A DNA stretch of 64,000 bases from JAKACA01 sp050010115 (GCA_050010115.1 JBEKLQ010000003.1:1-64000); one strand, 5' to 3'. Positions 23,621 through 32,770 are shown, numbered from the stretch's first letter. Numbers and translations: made by a program. Notes: a model not told the origin generated them from the sequence alone.

Positions 23621-24637
23621 ATGGCTCCACAGCCCGCACAACCCACACAGCCTGCACGGCGCCCAGCGCCCACAGAGCCCGAGACGATCGCTGGGCCGAC
23701 CGGTGCCACTGAGCCATCCGGCGCCTCTGGCAAGCCGGCACGCCGCGGCCGACCCCCGGCATCGGTCGCTGTCGCGTCCGGCACGGTCGCGCAGATGCTT
23801 CATTTCCCCGGGCTGGAGCCCCAGCCGGCCAACCCGCTGGCCGACCCCGCTCGCCGCTCGGACGTCGACGAGTGGGGACGTTCCGAGAGCGCGAGGCGGT
23901 TGGCCAGAAGGCTCGGGGGTTTCTACTACCGGAGGTGGTTCCGGGTGGAGTGGGAAGGACTCGAGAACATCCCCACGTCCGGTGGCGCCCTCCTCGTGGG
24001 CAACCACGCCGGGGCCATCCCCTCGGACGCGCCCATGATCATGCACGGGGTCGAAGAGGAGCTCGGGCGCCCTGTCTACGGCCTTGCCGACAACTTCTTC
24101 CGCACGGTCCCCCTGGTGGGCACCGAATGGAGTCGCATGGGCGGCGTGGCGGCGCACCCCGACAATGCCCACCGCATACTGCACGACCATCAGCAGTTGG
24201 CGCTCGTGTTCCCCGAGGGGATCAAGGGCCCGAGCAAGCTTGCATCCGAGCGATACCAGTTGCGGCGGTTCGGGCGTGGCGGGTTCGTCGAGACGGCGAT
24301 GCGAGCCGGCGTGCCCGTGATCCCGATCGCCGTCGTGGGAGCCGAGGAGTCGATGCCGATCCTGTACCGGCTGCCCGGGATCGCCAAGGTGCTGCGGCTC
24401 CCGTACCTGCCGCTCACGGCGAACCATCTCGTGTTCGGCCCGGTGCTCGGCACGGTCCTGTACCTGCCGGCGAAGTTTCGATTCCGGGTGCTCCCTCCGG
24501 TTCAGTTCGACGTCGCCCCGAGGCTCCCGAAGTACCCGCGGGGCCGGGTGATGGACGAGGCCGAAGCCATCCGCCAGCAGCTGCAAGAAGCCCTGTACGA
24601 CATGCTGGCCCACCGGCGCAGCGTCTGGTTCGGGTGA
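23621..24637 (+). CDS. 1-acylglycerol-3-phosphate acyltransferase-like protein
   Basis: A 338-residue PlsC-superfamily acyltransferase. After a Pro/Ala-rich, probably disordered N-terminus (about 1-75), the acyltransferase core carries the catalytic block as GNHAGAIPSD (His129, Asp136) and a later FPEGIKGP. The longer H-x6-D spacing is that of the diacylglycerol/MGAT-like branch rather than classical PlsC. It would transfer a fatty acyl group in membrane lipid synthesis at the inner leaflet. Its TGA overlaps the ATG of the epimerase gene (TGATG), so the two are coupled; this acyltransferase-epimerase pairing recurs in actinobacteria. The exact acceptor lipid is unknown. Confidence 0.85.
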   Translation: MAPQPAQPTQPARRPAPTEPETIAGPTGATEPSGASGKPARRGRPPASVAVASGTVAQMLHFPGLEPQPANPLADPARRSDVDEWGRSESARRLARRLGGFYYRRWFRVEWEGLENIPTSGGALLVGNHAGAIPSDAPMIMHGVEEELGRPVYGLADNFFRTVPLVGTEWSRMGGVAAHPDNAHRILHDHQQLALVFPEGIKGPSKLASERYQLRRFGRGGFVETAMRAGVPVIPIAVVGAEESMPILYRLPGIAKVLRLPYLPLTANHLVFGPVLGTVLYLPAKFRFRVLPPVQFDVAPRLPKYPRGRVMDEAEAIRQQLQEALYDMLAHRRSVWFG

Positions 24638-25689
24638 TGGGCCGGCGCATACTGCTCACCGGGCTCGACACGTTCTGGGGAGGGCGGGTCGCCGCTGCTC
24701 TCGAGCGTGACCTGGAGATCGAGATGTTGCTCGGTATGGGCACGGGAACGCCATCGGTGGCGCTCGAGCGCACCGAGTACGTCCGGGCCGACAGCAGCTA
24801 CTCGCTCCTCGCCCGGATCGTGAAGGCCACGCAGGTCGACACGATCGTGCACACGTTCCTCGTGGTGGACTCGTCGGCGATGTCGGGCAGGGCGTTGCAC
24901 GAGACGAACGTCATCGGGACGATGAACCTGTTGGCAGCCGCCGGCGCAGCCGGCTCGTCGGTTCGCCAGGTGATCGTCAAGTCGTCGTCCCTCGTCTACG
25001 GTTCGCACCCGGCTGATCCGGTCTGGTTCACCGAGGACACGCCCCGATCGCTGCCGCCGCGCTTCCGCCTGGAGCGATCGCTCGCCGAGGTCGAGTCCTA
25101 CGTGCGCGACTTCGCCGACGAGAACCCGGGCGTGACCGTGACCGTGCTGCGTTTCGCCAACGTGCTGGGCCCGAACATCAATACGCCGATCAGCCGCAAT
25201 CTGGCCCGTGGGGTGATGCCCTGCATCGCCGGGTTCGACCCACTGATGCAGTTCGTCGCCGAGGAAGATGTCGTGCGATGTCTGCAGACGATGGTGTTGC
25301 AGTCGATCGCCGGCACGTACAACGTGTCCGGCGACGGGCGGATCCCGATCAGCGAGGTCGCCAAGATCGCCGGCGCCTGGAGGTTGCCAATCTCGCCGGT
25401 GTTCACTCGTCAAGCTGTGGCCCCACTGATCCGGCTGGGGCTGCTCGACCTGCCGGTCGAGCTCGAGCACTTGCTCCGCTATGGGCGGGGGATCGACACG
25501 ACGAGGCTGAAGGCCGCTGGTTTCGAGTTCTCGACGAGCTCAGCCGGTGCCATCGAGCGGTACGCCGAGGTGATGCGGCTGCGCCGGGCCATCGGCGACC
25601 ACACGCCCGGCTACAAGTACGAAGCGGATGTCGAAGCGTTCTTCAAGCACTCGCCGGCGATCGTGCGCCAGACCGAGGCGGCTCGGTAG
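24637..25689 (+). CDS. NAD-dependent epimerase/dehydratase family protein
   Basis: A 350-residue extended SDR (NAD-dependent epimerase/dehydratase) protein. The N-terminus MGRRILLTGLDTFWGGRVA holds a modified GxxGxxG nucleotide loop (GLDTFWG). A TIVHTF strand is followed by the NVIGTMNLLAAA helix, and the active-site Ser/Tyr region is VKSSSLVYGS. The usual YxxxK is not obvious, so catalysis may be lost or altered. The frame is open far upstream, but only in shadow of the acyltransferase. ATG 24637 overlaps that gene's stop. The pairing suggests a role in lipid or glycolipid metabolism; no specific reaction can be assigned. Confidence 0.8.
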   Translation: MGRRILLTGLDTFWGGRVAAALERDLEIEMLLGMGTGTPSVALERTEYVRADSSYSLLARIVKATQVDTIVHTFLVVDSSAMSGRALHETNVIGTMNLLAAAGAAGSSVRQVIVKSSSLVYGSHPADPVWFTEDTPRSLPPRFRLERSLAEVESYVRDFADENPGVTVTVLRFANVLGPNINTPISRNLARGVMPCIAGFDPLMQFVAEEDVVRCLQTMVLQSIAGTYNVSGDGRIPISEVAKIAGAWRLPISPVFTRQAVAPLIRLGLLDLPVELEHLLRYGRGIDTTRLKAAGFEFSTSSAGAIERYAEVMRLRRAIGDHTPGYKYEADVEAFFKHSPAIVRQTEAAR

Positions 25690-25730
25690 CGCGCTGGGGG
25701 GTCGGCACGTGGGTGTCGGGAAGATGCCGG

Positions 25731-26360
25731 TCAGAACGTGCCCGGGGTATTCAACCACTGCCGTATGTACCGGTCGCGCCTCTCGGCCCACTCCTCGCCG
25801 GTGATCGCATACCGGACGTGGTCTTCCCATTTGCCGTCGATCTCGAGGTAGCGCAGGGCGATGCCTTCGCCGCGAAGCCAGAGTTTCTGTGCCACTCGAC
25901 GGCTCGGGCGGTTCCTCGGGATGATCGACACCTGGACACGGTGCAAGGCCAAGTCCTCGAACGCAAAACGGAACAACAACACGCATGCTTCCGGCACATA
26001 CCCACGTCCCGCGTGCAGTTGGTCCATCCAGTAGCCGACGTAGGCGTTCTGAAACGGTCCGCGCTGCACCGACGACAGGTTGACCTCCCCAACGAAACGC
26101 GAGGCGGCGAAGATCCCGAACGCGTAACCCGTCCCGAGCTGCCGCTCACGCTCGCGCATGGAACACCGAGCGGCGAAGCTGGCGCGGTCTTCAGGTGGGT
26201 AGGCGGCGTTGCTCGGACGCGGCTCCCAGGGCAGAAGCCAGTCACGACACCGTGTACGAACTTCGTGCCAGGCTTCGAAGTCCTCCTCCCGCAACGGCCG
26301 GAGCTTGACTCGCCGGCCGGCGAGCTCGGTGGATACGCCCGGGGCGGTCAACTCTGCCAT
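25731..26360 (-). CDS. GNAT acetyltransferase, RimJ/RimL type
   Basis: A 209-residue GCN5-related N-acetyltransferase of the RimJ/RimL/RimI branch. The start reads GRRVKLRPLREEDFEAWHEV, the core has FGIFAASRFVGEVNLSSV, and the acetyl-CoA loop is in GYWMDQLHAGRGYVPEA, close to the usual Q/R-x-x-G-x-G/A. HRVQVSIIPRNRPSRRVAQK follows, as is typical. Known members acetylate the N-terminal Ala or Ser of ribosomal proteins; related ones modify antibiotics or peptides. It is convergent with the epimerase gene and divergent from the glycosyltransferase operon. The substrate is not predictable. Confidence 0.88.
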   Translation of the reverse strand: MAELTAPGVSTELAGRRVKLRPLREEDFEAWHEVRTRCRDWLLPWEPRPSNAAYPPEDRASFAARCSMRERERQLGTGYAFGIFAASRFVGEVNLSSVQRGPFQNAYVGYWMDQLHAGRGYVPEACVLLFRFAFEDLALHRVQVSIIPRNRPSRRVAQKLWLRGEGIALRYLEIDGKWEDHVRYAITGEEWAERRDRYIRQWLNTPGTF

Positions 26361-26503
26361 GCCATCCCGCGCGACGGGTCAGGACTCGTCACACCCTTAT
26401 CGTGGCAGATCCAGACCCCCGCCGCCTACGATTGCCACGTGGATCCGCTTGTCCGGTGCAGTGTGCGGGTAGTACTGATGCGATCCCTCTGTCCCCACTC
26501 CTC
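26361..26503. promoter_or_regulatory. Divergent intergenic region, GNAT and glycosylation operon
   Basis: 143 bases between divergent starts. CACCCTTATCG and TAGTACTGATG are the most AT-rich parts. No -35/-10 pair of good spacing was assigned. Confidence 0.35.
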
Positions 26504-29500
26504 ATGAAGGTGCGCGCAGCGAACACCCCCACGCAACGGCACATGCCGACCGGCACACCGCCCAGCGGCGTGCCCTACGCGGTGCTCGTCGTGGGGATGC
26601 ATCGCAGCGGCACATCCGCCGTCACCTCAGCACTCGGCGCCCTGGGTCTCGCCCTGCCTCGTGTCGGCGACCTACTCGGCGCCCGGCACGGCAACGACCG
26701 GGGGCACTACGAGAGCCTTTCGCTTATGGTCGTCTCCGACGAGATCCTGCAGCGGCTCGGGGGAGGATGGGACGATCCTCCCCACCTTCCGGCTGACCCT
26801 GCCGGATCCGAGGAGCTGGCGCCGATCGCACGCCGGGCAACGGCCACGTTCGAGGCGTCGTTCGGCACGCCCGAGCGGGCTGTGTGCTGGAAGGACCCGC
26901 GGACAGCGGTCCTGTTGCCGTTCTGGCGCCAGGTGATCGAGCGGCCGGTTGCCGCCGTGCTGTGTATACGCCACCCGCTCGACGTGGCCCGTTCGCTGCA
27001 GCGCCGGGACAGGCTCGCAATCCCGATCGCCTTGGCGCTCTGGGAGCGCTACTACCGCCGTGCTGTCGCAGGCCTCGCCGGGCTCCCGGTCTTCGTCACG
27101 ACCTTCGATGACGCGGTCCGCGATCCGGCCGCCTGGCGGTTGCAGATGCAGGCTTGGATCAAGTCGCTCGGGATCGAGGTGGGCGCAAACGGGGCCGGCG
27201 AGATGCCGTTCGATCCGAGCCTCCAGCACTACCGGACGGAACCGGCGGGCGCCCGTGAGACTCACCTGGGCGGCGATCGCGGCGATCGCGGTGGTCGCTC
27301 CGGCAGCGCTCGCTCTGACGCCGGCGCGGCCGGGGCGGGCGGACAGGCCGACGGCGGCGGGGACCGGGAGTCGGGCGTACTCGAGTCGCAGGCGGTGCTC
27401 TACCGCGACCTGCTTGGTCTCGTCGGTGCGCACGACTCGTTCGGCTACGTGCCGACGATTGTCGAGTCACCGTGGACCGACCATGTGCTCGAGCAGCGCC
27501 GGGACTCGCTCCGCATGTGGCGCGCCCTCGACTGGCTCAGCCAGGAGCTGGCGGGTCACCTGCTCGCCGCTCCCGTGGCAGCCTCTCCGCAGGTGGACCC
27601 ATACCCGCTGAACGCCACCGAGGATCTCGACGGATACCGCGCCTGGTTGACCGCGCGGGGCGAACCCACCCAGCTGCCGAGGATGTCGGTCTCCGACCTG
27701 GTGGCTGCGGCAGGACCCGAAGGCTCCTCGGGGCAGTCACAGACGGGGCCGGCGAGCTCGGTGCGGCGCGTCCTTGGCACGGTTGCGGCGGTTCCCTCCT
27801 CGGCAGCCAAGCGGGCGTTCCACCCACCCACAGTCGCGACGACCCCGACCACCGCCGGTGAGCCGGCGCTCGCCGCTCCACAGGCCACGGCCTCGCTGTT
27901 CAGCGTCGTCGTGCCCTGTTACCGATCCCCGTTGTGGGCGATCGACCGTGCCGTGGCGTCCGTGCTGGCGCAGGACTACGCGGACTGGGAGCTGTGCCTG
28001 TGCGACGACGGGTCGGACGATCTGGCACTGTCGGAGCGACTCAGCGAGCTCACCACCGTCGACCCCCGGATCCGGGTCGCGACAAGGCTGCGCAACGGTG
28101 GCATCTCGGCTGCCACCAATTCGGCACTGGAGCTCGCCACTGGAGGTTACGTCGTGTTCCTCGACCACGACGACGAGCTGGCCCCGACCGCGCTCAGCCA
28201 GATCGCAGCGGCGATCGCGGAGCGACCGGACACCGATCTCGTCTACTCCGACGAGGACAAGATCGACAACGACGGCAATCGCCACATGCCGAGCTTCAAG
28301 CCGGACTGGTCACCGGATCTGCTGCTGTCGAACGCCTACATGTGCCACGTGCTCGTCGTTCGCCGCAGCCTGGTCACCGAGCTCGGCGGCCTCCGCTCCG
28401 AGTTCGACGGTGCTCAGGACTACGACCTGATGCTGCGGGCAACCGAGCGAACCACCGCCATCGTCCACATCCCGGAGGTCTTGTATCACTGGAGGACCAT
28501 GGCCGGATCCGCCAGCGGTGACGCATCAGCCAAGCCCTGGGCCTTCGAAGCCGGCCGCCTGGCCGTCGCCGACGCCGTGGCGCGCCGCCACATCGACGCC
28601 ACAGTCGTCCACCACCCGAAGGTCCCGGGCAGCTACCACGTGATCCGGCGGCCGAAGACCGACGCCCTCGTGAGCGCGATCATCCCGTTCCGCGACGAGC
28701 CAGCCCTCACGGCCGCCTGCTACCGCTCGTTCATCGAGCAGGCCGGCTACGACAACTTCGAGCTGCTGCTGGTCGACAACGACAGCGCCCTCCCCGAGAC
28801 CCGAGCGCTGCTGGAGGATTTGGCCCGAGACCATCGCGTGCGCCTGCTGGAGGCGCCGGGCCCCTTCGACTGGGTCGCCATCAACAACGAGGCAGCGCGC
28901 AAAGCGCGAGGCGATCTCCTCCTGTTCCTCAACAACGACGTGGAAGCCCGCTCGGCGGGCTGGCTGTCGGCGATGGTGGCGCAGGCAGAGCGCCCTCAAG
29001 TCGGCGCGGTCGGGGCGCGCCTGCTCTACCCGGACGGGACGATCCAACACGCCGGCGTGGTCGTCGGTGTCGGCTGGGGCGCCACTCATGTGCAGCACAG
29101 CCTCCCGGCCGAGCACCCGGGTTACCTCTCGCTCACCACGGTCACACGGAACTTCTCTGCGGTCACCGGAGCCTGCATGATGACGCGGCGGTCGGTCTTC
29201 GAGGAGGTGGGGGGTTTTGATGGGAATTTACCGATCGCGTTCAACGACATCGACTACTGCCTGCGCCTGCGCGAGCTGGGGTTGCTCATCGTCTACACGC
29301 CCTTGGCCGAGCTGGTCCATTACGAGTCGAAGAGCCGGGGGCACAGCGATGACGTGAAGGAGGCACCGTTCTTCCGCCGCCGCTGGCGGACGCTGATGCT
29401 GTCGGGGGACCCGTACTACAACAAGAATCTGGGCCGTTTCGACAACAATTGCCGGCTCCCGAGTCAGGAAGAAGAGGCGCAGTGGCAGATATTCCGCTCG

Positions 29501-29527
29501 ATGCTCAACGAGTCGTCGACGAGCTGA
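26504..29527 (+). CDS. Fusion protein: sulfotransferase-like domain plus two GT2 glycosyltransferase domains
   Basis: A 1007-residue multidomain cytosolic enzyme. Residues about 25-270 form a sulfotransferase-like P-loop domain with VGMHRSGTSAV (5'-phosphosulfate loop) and RHPLDVARSLQRRD (3'-phosphate site). A Gly/Asp/Ala-rich linker and a helical part follow. The first GT2 domain starts at about 465 (FSVVVPCYRS, with DHDDE near 552). The second starts at about 720 (SAIIPFRDEP, with LLVDND and FLNNDVE near 807) and ends with an acidic DIDYCLRLRELG. GT2 enzymes of this kind extend surface or O-antigen-like glycans. ATG 26504 is preferred (another at 26543); the longer open frame upstream is non-homologous. 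It overlaps the next gene, so the three genes form one operon. Confidence 0.85.
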   Translation: MKVRAANTPTQRHMPTGTPPSGVPYAVLVVGMHRSGTSAVTSALGALGLALPRVGDLLGARHGNDRGHYESLSLMVVSDEILQRLGGGWDDPPHLPADPAGSEELAPIARRATATFEASFGTPERAVCWKDPRTAVLLPFWRQVIERPVAAVLCIRHPLDVARSLQRRDRLAIPIALALWERYYRRAVAGLAGLPVFVTTFDDAVRDPAAWRLQMQAWIKSLGIEVGANGAGEMPFDPSLQHYRTEPAGARETHLGGDRGDRGGRSGSARSDAGAAGAGGQADGGGDRESGVLESQAVLYRDLLGLVGAHDSFGYVPTIVESPWTDHVLEQRRDSLRMWRALDWLSQELAGHLLAAPVAASPQVDPYPLNATEDLDGYRAWLTARGEPTQLPRMSVSDLVAAAGPEGSSGQSQTGPASSVRRVLGTVAAVPSSAAKRAFHPPTVATTPTTAGEPALAAPQATASLFSVVVPCYRSPLWAIDRAVASVLAQDYADWELCLCDDGSDDLALSERLSELTTVDPRIRVATRLRNGGISAATNSALELATGGYVVFLDHDDELAPTALSQIAAAIAERPDTDLVYSDEDKIDNDGNRHMPSFKPDWSPDLLLSNAYMCHVLVVRRSLVTELGGLRSEFDGAQDYDLMLRATERTTAIVHIPEVLYHWRTMAGSASGDASAKPWAFEAGRLAVADAVARRHIDATVVHHPKVPGSYHVIRRPKTDALVSAIIPFRDEPALTAACYRSFIEQAGYDNFELLLVDNDSALPETRALLEDLARDHRVRLLEAPGPFDWVAINNEAARKARGDLLLFLNNDVEARSAGWLSAMVAQAERPQVGAVGARLLYPDGTIQHAGVVVGVGWGATHVQHSLPAEHPGYLSLTTVTRNFSAVTGACMMTRRSVFEEVGGFDGNLPIAFNDIDYCLRLRELGLLIVYTPLAELVHYESKSRGHSDDVKEAPFFRRRWRTLMLSGDPYYNKNLGRFDNNCRLPSQEEEAQWQIFRSMLNESSTS

Positions 29528-29925
29528 GGACGTCGCGCCGGGAAGCCGGCACTGTGGCACCCAAGTGTTGGGCGCCGTCTGAGTCCTTCGACTCGACGAT
29601 CCAACACCTGGCACGGCCGCCGGTACACCTGAACGACCACCTCGGCTGGATGCACGACAACTGGGACCTGAGGGCCATGCTGGCACCGCCACGCGGACCC
29701 GGCGTGCGCGGGCTGACACACCGGGTCATCCATCGCGTGGTGATGGTGGTGCTCGGCCCGTACCTCGACCGCTTGCAGGACTACCTCGGGGTCAATGTAC
29801 GGGCGCTCGACGACGTCGCCAGGCGTGCGGACGACAACTCGGCGGCTCAGCTGCGGCTGGTGGGTGCCGTGCGCGCCGACCTCATCGACTTCGCCCACCA
29901 CATCGACGAGCGCCTGGATGGCTGA
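29482..29925 (+). CDS. Hypothetical protein in glycosylation operon
   Basis: A 147-residue protein starting at GTG 29482 (MADIPLDAQRVVDELRTSRR), overlapping the fusion gene by 46 bases. Further features are HLNDHLGWMHDNWDLRAML, a hydrophobic stretch around VIHRVVMVVLGPYLDRLQDY that may lie on the membrane, and a C-terminal helix (VGAVRADLIDFAHHIDERLD). It overlaps the following GT4-like gene by eight bases, so it is certainly part of the same transcript. Small helical proteins of this type accompany actinobacterial glycosyltransferase pairs; no function is known to me. Confidence 0.65.
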   Translation: MADIPLDAQRVVDELRTSRREAGTVAPKCWAPSESFDSTIQHLARPPVHLNDHLGWMHDNWDLRAMLAPPRGPGVRGLTHRVIHRVVMVVLGPYLDRLQDYLGVNVRALDDVARRADDNSAAQLRLVGAVRADLIDFAHHIDERLDG

Positions 29926-31213
29926 GCAATCCGCCGCCGATCGTGTCGTCGACGTCGTCGGCGTGACGCTTCCTGCCACGATGGCGTCACCGACGATGCC
30001 ACGCCCGAAGGTCGTCATCGTGACGGACTCCTGGGGGTCCAATTGGGGTGAGGCGGCAGCTGCCACGCGCCTGGTCGCAGGCGCCCTGGCCCTGCGTGCC
30101 ACGGTGATCATCGTCAGCATCGACGACCGCTCGGCGCTGCGCGAGCGTGACCGGCAGCCCAAGCTCCGGTACGACGGCTTGTTCCCGGTTCACTCGGTCA
30201 CCGGTCCGCCCGTGCCGGACGGGGCGGAGCTGCAGGCGGACCTGGTCCGGGCGTCGCTCGCCCGACAGACCGGTGGTGTGATGCCCGAGATCGTGGTGCG
30301 AGGCCTGCTCGACCGAGCTGCCCGGCCGTCGAGCGACGCGATCATCACGACGCTCAGCCTGGAGCCTGACGTGATCGTCCTCGCCGGCAAGGCGACGTTC
30401 TGGCTCGCGATCGCGCTGCCGATCAGCGAGGACCGACCGCGAGTGGTTCTGCTGCCGCTCAGCGGTGACGACCCAGCGCTCTCATCGCCGGCGTTCGGCC
30501 CCGTGGCTGACGTGGTCGAGTCGATCGGCGCGTTCTCAGATGTCGAGTTCCGGCGCATCGCGGGCACCCTCGGGGCCGATTCGACCGCCAAGCTGCGCCG
30601 GATGCACATCGCCTTCCCGGTCAACCGCTTGGCCGCCACCGCCAGCATGGCGGGGGTGGGGTCATTCGGTCCCAACGTGCTCGTCATCTCGGCGTTCGAC
30701 GAGGACCCGGCCATCGGTCGCTGCCCGCCTCACGACTACCTGCGCCAGGTGTTCGGCGACATCTCCATCGCCGAGGTGAGACGGCACCGGTGGGTCGTGA
30801 CCGGAGGTGGGCGGCGTTTTGACATGACGTGGACAGCGACCCGCATGAACATGTGGAGGCTGATGGCTCGGGCGGCGGTGACGATCGACCTCCGGCCGCC
30901 GGGCCCGATCGGCCGAGAGGCCATCGAGTCGCTGCGGTTCGGTACGCCCGTGGTCGTGCCGGAGGGCTCCGTGGCCGCCGAGCACGCGGCCCGTTCCAAC
31001 GGTGGGCTCTGGTACCGCAACCAGGGCGAGATGGCCGACTGCGTACGCACGTTGCTCGATGACGACGACCTGCGGGCTCGTCTCGGTGCGAACGGCCAGG
31101 AGTGGGCCGAGCGGTTCCACGGAGACACCCAGACCTTCGTGGAGGACACGATCCGGTTGGTGATCGGTTCGGCGTCGGAGCCTGAGTCACTGGCGGTGAC
31201 CGGCCATCGCTAG
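29918..31213 (+). CDS. Glycosyltransferase, GT4-like (GT-B fold)
   Basis: A 431-residue GT-B-fold glycosyltransferase. The N-terminal domain starts PKVVIVTDSWGSNWGEAAAA. The C-terminal donor-binding domain has PIGREAIESLRFGTPVVVPE and GGLWYRNQGEMADCVRTLL, with LLDDDDLRARLGANGQEWAE at the end, the usual tail of GT4 enzymes. It transfers a sugar from a nucleotide donor onto a surface glycan; donor and acceptor are unknown. ATG 29918 overlaps the preceding stop. Its stop codon TAG (31211-31213) is the first triplet of the 12-bp repeat array. Confidence 0.8.
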   Translation: MAEQSAADRVVDVVGVTLPATMASPTMPRPKVVIVTDSWGSNWGEAAAATRLVAGALALRATVIIVSIDDRSALRERDRQPKLRYDGLFPVHSVTGPPVPDGAELQADLVRASLARQTGGVMPEIVVRGLLDRAARPSSDAIITTLSLEPDVIVLAGKATFWLAIALPISEDRPRVVLLPLSGDDPALSSPAFGPVADVVESIGAFSDVEFRRIAGTLGADSTAKLRRMHIAFPVNRLAATASMAGVGSFGPNVLVISAFDEDPAIGRCPPHDYLRQVFGDISIAEVRRHRWVVTGGGRRFDMTWTATRMNMWRLMARAAVTIDLRPPGPIGREAIESLRFGTPVVVPEGSVAAEHAARSNGGLWYRNQGEMADCVRTLLDDDDLRARLGANGQEWAERFHGDTQTFVEDTIRLVIGSASEPESLAVTGHR

Positions 31214-31300
31214 CCGAGCAGCTAGCCGAGCAGCTAGCCGAGCAGCTAGCCGAGCAGCTAGCCGAGCAGCTAGCCGAGCAGCTAGCCGAGCAGCTAGCCG
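31211..31300. repeat. 12-bp tandem array, unit TAGCCGAGCAGC, seven copies
   Basis: Seven perfect 12-bp units (31211-31294) and a partial eighth. The first three bases are the stop codon of the GT4-like gene. As the unit is four codons long, every copy offers an in-frame TAG. GCTAGC palindromes recur at each unit border, so the transcript can fold into alternative hairpins. The array fills nearly the whole gap between convergent genes and may act in termination from both sides. Confidence 0.9.
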
Positions 31301-31304
31301 CAGT

Positions 31305-32297
31305 TCAACATGGCTCGAGAAGCTCGGCGACGATGCCGTCGAGAATGTCGGACTCCGAGACGGTGAGCTCCTCGAACCCGAGCACGTCCATCACCGTGTC
31401 GAGCACCAGCGCCCCACCCACGAGCACGTCCGCCCGATCGTGCTCCATCCCCCGGCGGCGGCGGCGCTCGGTAACCGGCACCTGAGCCAGCTCGCCGAAC
31501 AGCCTCGACACCTCGGCGCGGGGCAACCGGGCATGATGAACCGCCTCCCGGTCGTAGGAATCCAGGCCGAGCGCGAGCACCGCGAGCGCTGAGACCGTGC
31601 CGGCAAGGCCGACGAGGCCGCGGGGACTTCTAGCGCCGGCAGCGGCGGTGGTGTAGCTCGTCCCGGCGCTCGAGCTGACGAACGCCGGGTGCTGACTGGC
31701 GGCCTGCCTGGTGAGATCGGCCACGTACGAACGGGCAGCGGCGACCTCCGACGCCGCCGGTGGGTCGCTCGCCAACCACCGCTCGGTCACCCTCACGCAC
31801 CCGACATCCAGCGAGACCGCCTCGACCTCGCCAACGACGGACGTGACGAGCTCGGTCGACCCACCGCCCACGTCGACAACCAGCCATGGGCCAGCATCAG
31901 CGTCGAGCTCCGCCGTCGCGCCGCTGTACGAGAGGCGCCCTTCCTCCGCGCCCGACAGGACCCTGGGCTCGAAGCCGATGACCCGCGCCGCCGGCCCAAG
32001 AAACCCCTCGGCATTCCCCGCATCACGCACCGCCGACGTGGCCGTCGCGAAGGCTCGGGACACACCCTCACGCTCCATCGCCTCGCGATACTCCTCGAGG
32101 ACGGCGAGCGTGCGGGCGATCGCCTGAGGCGAGAGCAGGCCAGTGCGGTCGACACCCTCGCCAAGGCGGGTGATCCGCATCCGCCGGTCCACCGTCGACC
32201 CGTCCCCTCGGGCGATGAGGAGCCGAGTCGAGTTCGTACCGCAGTCGATCGCCGCCACGGTGAGGCCGACGCCGGCGGTGCGTGCAACCGGTGGCAC
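31305..32297 (-). CDS. ppx: Exopolyphosphatase / pppGpp phosphatase (Ppx/GppA family)
   Basis: A 330-residue Ppx/GppA phosphatase of the actin-like ATPase fold. The phosphate-1 loop is AIDCGTNSTRLLIA near the start and the phosphate-2 loop is VVDVGGGSTELV at about 145; GLVGLAGTVSALA is the adenosine-side motif. The family releases phosphate from polyphosphate chains or converts pppGpp to ppGpp, linking phosphate store and stringent response. The frame is open upstream, but GTG 32297, just after the DUF501 stop, fits the family N-terminus. The canonical actinobacterial order is eno-divIC-DUF501-ppx; here ppx still follows DUF501 directly. It converges with the glycosylation operon. Confidence 0.9.
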   Translation of the reverse strand: MPPVARTAGVGLTVAAIDCGTNSTRLLIARGDGSTVDRRMRITRLGEGVDRTGLLSPQAIARTLAVLEEYREAMEREGVSRAFATATSAVRDAGNAEGFLGPAARVIGFEPRVLSGAEEGRLSYSGATAELDADAGPWLVVDVGGGSTELVTSVVGEVEAVSLDVGCVRVTERWLASDPPAASEVAAARSYVADLTRQAASQHPAFVSSSAGTSYTTAAAGARSPRGLVGLAGTVSALAVLALGLDSYDREAVHHARLPRAEVSRLFGELAQVPVTERRRRRGMEHDRADVLVGGALVLDTVMDVLGFEELTVSESDILDGIVAELLEPC

Positions 32298-32299
32298 GT

Positions 32300-32770
32300 T
32301 CAGTCGCGTGACTCGACGGTGAAGTCGGCGCGATCCAGTTCGAGGCGCTCGGCCACCCATGCCCCGACCGGGTCGTCCCCACCGGCGAGGTACCAGGCGA
32401 AGTGCGCGTGCAGGCACTTGACGCCCTTGCGCGTACCGCCCACCCCGCCAGAGGGCCGAGGTCCGGCGTAGCCCACGGCTACCTCCAGGTCACGTTCGGC
32501 GGCGTACCTCCTATGGGCGGCCGCGAGCAGACCGGCGTCGATGGCCGCCTCGGCCTCCCTCACCCCACCGTCGGCCTCGAGTCGGCTGACAGCCGCCGTC
32601 TCGGTCTTGCCGACCAACCAGAAACGCGTCGGCATCGGAGTCGAGTCGTCGAGGATCGGTGGGTTGCGGATCACGACCGGCGCACCGGCCCGGTCCCGTA
32701 CCGACACCTCGAAGCCCCTCGGCTCCCTCCCCAACAACGCCGCGACCACATCCCGGTCGCTGACGGTCAC
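32300..32770 (-). CDS. DUF501 family protein
   Basis: A 156-residue DUF501 protein, a family nearly confined to actinobacteria and found between divIC and ppx. Family features are LLGREPRGFEVSVRD near the start, PTRFWLVGKTE, and the strongly conserved C-terminal GGTRKGVKCLHAHFAWYLAG followed by DPVGAWV. The Lys/Cys/His cluster in this last block looks like an active or metal site, but no activity has been established to my knowledge. GTG 32770 overlaps the coxG stop by four bases (GTGA), so it is now coupled to the inserted cox operon rather than to divIC. Confidence 0.85.
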   Translation of the reverse strand: MTVSDRDVVAALLGREPRGFEVSVRDRAGAPVVIRNPPILDDSTPMPTRFWLVGKTETAAVSRLEADGGVREAEAAIDAGLLAAAHRRYAAERDLEVAVGYAGPRPSGGVGGTRKGVKCLHAHFAWYLAGGDDPVGAWVAERLELDRADFTVESRD

